Origin: Narthecium ossifragum
Lineage: Eukaryota; Streptophyta; Magnoliopsida; Dioscoreales; Nartheciaceae
Reading direction: 5' to 3'
NCBI GenBank assembly: GCA_963920575.1
Contig: OY986972.1
Location: 20,496,083 to 20,560,082 of the forward strand
DNA length: 64,000 nt
Shown here: piece after piece, positions 59,201 through 64,000 of the stretch
Position numbering within the stretch: position 1 is the first letter of the stretch
Layout: every line of letters begins with the position of its first letter
Program-made: the position numbers and the translations under genes
The notes under the pieces: model-generated
Seen by the model: only the letters and a program-made list of their open reading frames with translations
What the model was told of the DNA's origin: nothing
Database searches by the model: none

Positions 59201-62200
59201 CTTAAGGCTATCCACTAAGGCTTACAGATTTTACAAAGAAACGATGACATGCTGTAGTTGTTATAGGTCATTGGTTATCTATTATGTAATGTTGTTATGT
59301 ATGTAATGTTAAAAGGGCTGTGATTAATAGAACTTGTTAGCTAAGCTTGCTCATGCTACAACATCATCATGATGTTGTTCCACTAGAGGGAACCGATATA
59401 TTGAGACTCTCAGTAGCTTCTGTATGAGCCGTTTTAGTTAATTAAAAGAGGTTAGCGTCTGTTTGAATTTTTCTTCACAAATGCAATTCGTATGGTATAT
59501 TCTTGTCACATTGTTTGAACTGTGCTATCATTTGAATTTGTCTTTTTAAAACAATTCATATGATATATTCTTGTCATGTTGTTGAGATTGAGACTTATCT
59601 CTCAATTTTACCAATATTTGAGGAGATCCTATCTTCTTTATTGCCAAAGGTGATGTTTATGGCTAGCATTTTCATAGTTAATTATTGTGCATGCCTTTAG
59701 GTTATTAAGAAACCCATGGATTTCAGCACAATTAAAAATCGGATGGAAGCAAAGGATGGCACTGGGTATAAGAATGTTCGGGAGATATATGCTGATGCGA
59801 GACTAGTATTCACAAATGCAATGACATATAACGACGAGAAAAATGATTTTCATGTAATGGCCAGGGCATTACTGGAAAAATTAGAAGAGAAATGGCTGCA
59901 ACTGTTGTCTAAGGTTATTGAAGAGGTAAAGGTGGTTTCATTGGTGACCTAGTGCTGGTTATTATTTGCATCAGGGTAAATATAGTTTGTTGGGTATTTT
60001 TTGCATTAGTATATTACTCTATTGATCAGGAGAAAAGACAAAAGGAGGAGGAAGACCGAGCTCAAAAGGCTGCAGTTGCAAATTTGGCGAGAGATACCAA
60101 CGACAAGGTGAATTTATTTCCAGAGCGGGCTGATTTTATGCAAAACTAGGCTTTACATTAGATGTAACTTTCTTTTTTTTGTTACTTTTTATAAGCTGTT
60201 TATTATTGATCGTATCACTTCAGGTTACTGCCTCCAGGCTAAAAATTAAAAGGCTCAATCCTTTATCTTCAATAGAATATGTTTCTTAGAAAGGCTGGAA
60301 CAGTTTATAGGGAGAGGAGATTCCAATTTATTTTACAATGGCAACAGCTTTTCTAGAATTTTTTTCAGGAATTATCGTTGTTAATCGATGACCCAGTTTC
60401 TCAATTGATAAAAGTGCTATCTTGTAAGACGTATTGAATCTATTGATAGTTCGGAATATGGTTTATTCTTGTTGGTTTTTGGCCTTTGTCTTATGAAACA
60501 AATAGTTACTTTCCTCATATGAGCCGATTATTGGGGTTGGAATGTGTCCATACTTCTGAGTTGTGGTATATTGATATTCAGGTTGGATAATATTACAAGG
60601 TGAGAATCACATTGGATCAAGTAATGTATGGATCTTAAATGCTCAAGAGAATCATATTGAATGGTTGTTTGCCTGAAAAATACATTAACCTTAATGTTAC
60701 TGAAGAATACCTTGTATGTACTCCTACATGAGTCATTGAGGTTGAAACATGTCAGTCTGAGTTGCTGGCATATTGATATTCAGGCTGGATCATATGTGCG
60801 AGGTAAGAATATTGGGTCAAGTAATACATGGATCTTAGATGGCTCAAGAAAATCATATTTATTGGTTGTTTGCCTTCATGTTACTGAAATTTACCAGCTA
60901 AATCCAATCTGATAAGCGTTTGGGACCTAATATTCCCCATTCGCACGTGATGTTCTTTAGTCTTGTTTGTTCATAGTCTCAATTGTTAGCCTAATTGTTC
61001 AAGTATCAGTTTGGATAAATTGTGATAATGCTTGCAGGCTCATGTGATGTTCTAATTGTGTGTTATCGGACTTGGATGATAATAGGACTGGATAAAGGCC
61101 TTGTCAGGTGGGATAAAAATAATTATAGGAAAACCCACACCTTACTTGCTTTGAACCCGATTCTAACTAAACAACCTTCAAACAGGTTAAAAATTTCAAC
61201 GCAAGCATTGTTGTGCATCACATCTGTATCCTCTTGATCCATGTCCCATTGCAGCCCATATGGCCTTACAGGTGAGAGATATATCGGGCAAGACCAAAAA
61301 GCCTTAGGTTGGATACCTTTTTGGCCAAGGTAATAAGTTATTAGACCTTTGTATGTATGTTAGGACTTTATTTGCTCTCCAAATTAAACATGCTGAATAT
61401 GAAGGTGTTTATTGTTATGAGGATCAAGTGCGATACACATTGTTGTCATAATGATCATTAGTCATTGAGCTTTAAGGATGGGACACAATTGGATTGGGAT
61501 AATTCTATGGTCCTTCCAGAGGTTTTCTCCCCCCAAAAAGAAGGAAAATTATAACTAACATACAATGAAATTGATTGGAGAAATAGCTTATGATTCTGGG
61601 AGTGGGTATTTTCGTAGTGGTGATCTGTTTTCTCAAGTGCATGGCGAACTAGGAACTGATTTGGGATTGGTGTAATCTGGTTGCTTTGAGGTTTTTATTG
61701 GGGGGCGCAATAATTTTTTGTAATTTAAATAATATAATGATTGTTCAGGCATCCGTAGAGTATCATTTTGATTTCTTGATAGTATTGAAGTTTAGGAATT
61801 GAAGAAATCATGTTGATCTTCTTTGGGATACAAAGAATTGTATTAGGATCTCTAAGTTTGTATTTGTTTCCATCAAAGTGTGGCGTCATCTCTTTGGCCT
61901 CCATGTTCCCTTAAGTTGTTTTTGATAAAAGTGGATATTCTAGGAAAACTAGAATCTTGGTGGCTAGTATGCAGACTTTACCTTTTGTTTTATAGTTATG
62001 GCTCTTGCAATGGTGAACAAGCCACAGTAGAAAATTCCTGGTTCAATATTGTTTTAAGTGCATCTCATCCAGTTGCAGGTGTGTTCTTTAACTTGTATAT
62101 CAAAAGGTTTGAATCTGCAGCCCCCATGTTATTAGCTAGTTAATAAAACTTGCTTCATATGGTTCATTTGACATGGGTTGTATGTAATTCGCTTGAATGC

Positions 62201-62392
62201 TATAAAATCTGAATCGTTTATAGTCAAACCTGATAAAACTTGCTGGTGTAGAAAAAGCCAGTTCATCCAGGAACCATTATGATCCCTAAAAATTGGTTTG
62301 AAGTATTGATGAATGCTTTCTGATCCTTGTCAGCTCAATGACCTCAGTTTGCATTTGGAGGAACTTAGAGAAATGGTGGTCCAGAAATGCAG
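56278..62392 (+). CDS. GTE1: Bromodomain protein of the GTE1/GTE6 type, 5' part (gene runs off the window)
   Basis: Visible coding exons: 56278-56469, 57662-57877, 58164-58241, 59701-59925, 60030-60107 and 62334-62392, giving 282 codons plus two bases, all in phase. Exons 1 and 2 give an acidic N-terminus and a coiled stretch (HHVDNILSRVDQLEQRANEV). The bromodomain spans about residues 115-225: MQELMRQFGTILRQ, the WPF shelf in KWAWPFMEPV, DYNEVIKKPMDFSTIK, and the Asn-bearing NAMTYND that should contact acetyl-lysine. Then come a Glu/Lys-rich linker and LNDLSLHLEELREMVVQKCR, the start of the NET domain. GTE proteins bind acetylated histones and adjust transcription. Intron 2 begins GC (57878, GCAAGT) rather than GT. 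The symbol is by resemblance; GTE6 is equally possible. Confidence 0.88.
60530..60900. repeat. Direct duplication, about 202 bp unit, in GTE intron 5
   Basis: The block with TTGATATTCAGGTTGGAT, 'caagtaatgtatggatctta' and 'ggttgtttgcct' starting near 60571 recurs near 60773 with many substitutions, so it is an old event. Confidence 0.8.
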
Positions 62393-62570
62393 GTACTGAT
62401 TCTAGTTTAAGGGTCTTTTATGCCATATTTTGCTTCTTACATGTCCTTTCTGATAATCTTATTGTGATTTAAATACTGTAATTATTCTGTCATATTGTGT
62501 AAGACATCTGTACAGTGATAATACCTGTTATCTCTGGGAAGAAGTAGCAACACTTGGTTCACTCGCTAGA

Positions 62571-62645
62571 GCATCCATGGCTGACTGGTTAAGGCACCCA
62601 ACTCAACATTGGCAAATTCTTAGGTTCAATTCCTTCTAGATACCG
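62571..62645 (+). pseudogene. Plastid-derived trnI-CAU fragment in GTE intron 6
   Basis: The sequence GCATCCATGGCTGACTGGTT, then 'aaggcacccaactcaac', 'attggcaaattcttaggttc' and 'aattccttctagatacc' follows plastid trnI(CAU) along its whole length with about ten changes. The anticodon loop is altered (CTCAACATT in place of CTCATAATT) and the acceptor stem no longer pairs well. It lies 180 bp after the last visible GTE exon. It is a nuclear plastid insert and is not expected to work. The parent gene is identified from memory. Confidence 0.75.
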
Positions 62646-62966
62646 GCCAATGGGAATGTTAAATAAGTCTATTGGAATTGGCTTTGTAACAATGGAATTT
62701 CATCATCCATAAGAACGAATTGGTATGATATATTCATAGCATAACATAACTAGAATTATCTGGAATTAGGGAAGAAAATTGATCTATCGATGGAATCCTG
62801 CGGTATTTACATAAAAAAGACTTTGCTTATTGTGGCACAGTATACTTGTAATGTTGAATCTAGGGAACAAAGCATTGTGTCGAATTCTTCTTCGGTGCTA
62901 AGGCAATACCTATGAAAGGGTAAAAGGATGAAACCTATTATAGGACATAGAATGCATTACAAATGT

Positions 62967-64000
62967 ATGATCAATTCACTTCCACCGGCTTATTGTATTC
63001 AACCTCTTAGGCCCTGTTTGGTTGTGGAATTGGTTGCACCAAACCCGGAATTGCAGCCAAACAATTTTATTCCAGGGGTTGGAATAAAACTTGGAATAAG
63101 TCCCCAATTCTAGGTCGTGTAACCCTATTCCAGCATTGGATTCCTATTCCGGAATTGGTAAATAAGATTTTAATATCCGGTTTTTATTAGAATGCATGCA
63201 TGAGACGTTGCCATCTTCACACCCCTGTTCCAGCCTTAACTTTTTTGCATTGATGTATCTGGTCTAGAATTGGAAGATGGCTTTTTATTTACTTTATTTC
63301 GAGTTAATATTAAAATATGCCAGTTTTTTTGTGTATCTAATGATAATTTTCCTTACTTTAGTTAGGTTGATTATCTCGAATATGTGATTTGAGACTTCAT
63401 GTGAATATATGCATTATAATATTAGTAGCATGAAATTGGAATATTATATGCACTAATTATGAAAGTCCATGTGAATATTATATGCATTATAATATTAATA
63501 ATTAAATTCCCAATATATCTAATACAAAGGCCTATTTTGAATTTACTTTCCAAACCTCACCAATCCCTATTACTATTCCATATTTTTCATCCAAACGCCA
63601 ATTCCTTATTCGAAGCAATCATCACTGATTTATTCCCTGCTTTTCAACCAAAAATCACAAGTGGAATAACTTTATCCCACTAGTTATTCCAACATACTAA
63701 TCCCATAATTCTTTAAACCCGGAATAGCCTATCCCGCAACCAAATGCAACCTTAAGAGAAAATTCCTACATTTGCTTCAAAGTAGAACGCTCATCGTTCA
63801 CATGTTTTGCATGGACGATGATTTCTCGTGTGTCAATTTATGATCATTACACTTCTACTGGGTTATTATATTCAACGTCTTTTAGAGAAAATTTCTATGT
63901 CTGCTGCAATGTAGAACTTCATCGTTCTACATGTTCTGCATGGACGATGATTGCTTGTATGTTAATTTTTAGCTTTCGCTTAGTGCAAGTTTCAGGTTTC
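62967..64000. repeat. Tandem duplication of about 129 bp, one copy split by a MITE
   Basis: The left unit (62967-63009 plus 63752-63870) and right unit (about 63845-64000) share 'cacttctactgggttattat', 'attcaac', 'agagaaaatt' and 'gcatggacgatgatt' (63809 and 63938). The MITE 63010-63751 lies inside the left unit; the right unit shows the same junction without the MITE. Confidence 0.8.
63010..63751. mobile_element. PIF/Harbinger-type MITE, 742 bp
   Basis: The ends GGCCCTGTTTGGTTG and CAACCAAATGCAACC are imperfect inverted repeats flanked by TTA on both sides (63007-63009 and 63752-63754). The subterminal arms share 'ggaattgg' and 'attccgg' words. No coding capacity. The 61- and 74-codon frames inside are random. 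Confidence 0.82.

Noticed and set aside
62571..62645. Functional nuclear tRNA gene
   Set aside because: The anticodon loop and acceptor stem are damaged compared with plastid trnI-CAU, and plant nuclear tRNAs of this kind are not expected in this form.

Overview
This is 64 kb of nuclear DNA from a flowering plant. The evidence is spliced genes with GT-AG introns, an L1-type LINE with the DUF4283/zinc-knuckle ORF1 and zf-RVT/RNase H tail usual in angiosperms, long Ty3-type LTRs with an initiator-tRNA-Met primer site, and hAT, Mutator-like and PIF/Harbinger elements. A fragment of a plastid tRNA gene lies in one intron. The species cannot be named from the sequence. All gene calls were read by eye; no alignment or search was run.

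Only two cellular genes are clearly supported. (1) On the minus strand, 25091 to 15012, is a complete eight-exon SNF2-family ATPase gene of the SWI2/CHR9 (Rad26-like/ERCC6L2-like) type. Its exons join in frame to 891 codons. (2) On the plus strand, from 56278 off the right edge, is the first part of a bromodomain gene of the GTE1/GTE6 type, with six coding exons visible and the NET region cut by the window end. Both genes have introns full of small duplications and MITEs.

Most of the rest is transposon debris. Region by region: 1-3221, degraded Ty3-type LTR fragments, one split by a Mutator-like MITE; 3258-8524, MITEs, including a 1.2 kb hAT-type element with an 8 bp target duplication, and otherwise featureless DNA; 8525-14842, a near full-length L1-type LINE flanked by an unusually long (about 138 bp) target duplication, just 3' of the SWI2 gene; 15012-25355, the SWI2 gene and its promoter; 25356-27523, a solo LTR about 265 bp upstream of the SWI2 start codon; 27608 to about 38.8 kb, a broken PIF/Harbinger-type element (leader with a 143 bp minisatellite, a second solo LTR, a MYB/SANT-like ORF1, a DDE transposase, and an intact 98-codon ORF with a viroplasmin/RNase H1-N-like fold plus a membrane tail); 38796-52777, a nest of LTRs of two related families plus a Tat/Athila-like LTR; 52778-54840, gene scraps and a LINE fragment; 54840-64000, the GTE gene with its leader.

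The most unusual signal is inside the family-A LTRs. Pairs of the palindrome GATCGATC recur with a start-to-start spacing of almost exactly 22 bp, and the pairs themselves repeat every 61 or 70-73 bp. This is seen in three solo LTRs, and a differently arranged 20-21 bp series is seen in a fourth copy. Other points worth following are the intact membrane-tailed ORF beside a dead Harbinger transposase, the contrast between fresh-looking LINE flanks and a broken LINE body, the repeated TGGGCC boxes in the SWI2 promoter, and a GC-AG intron in the GTE gene.
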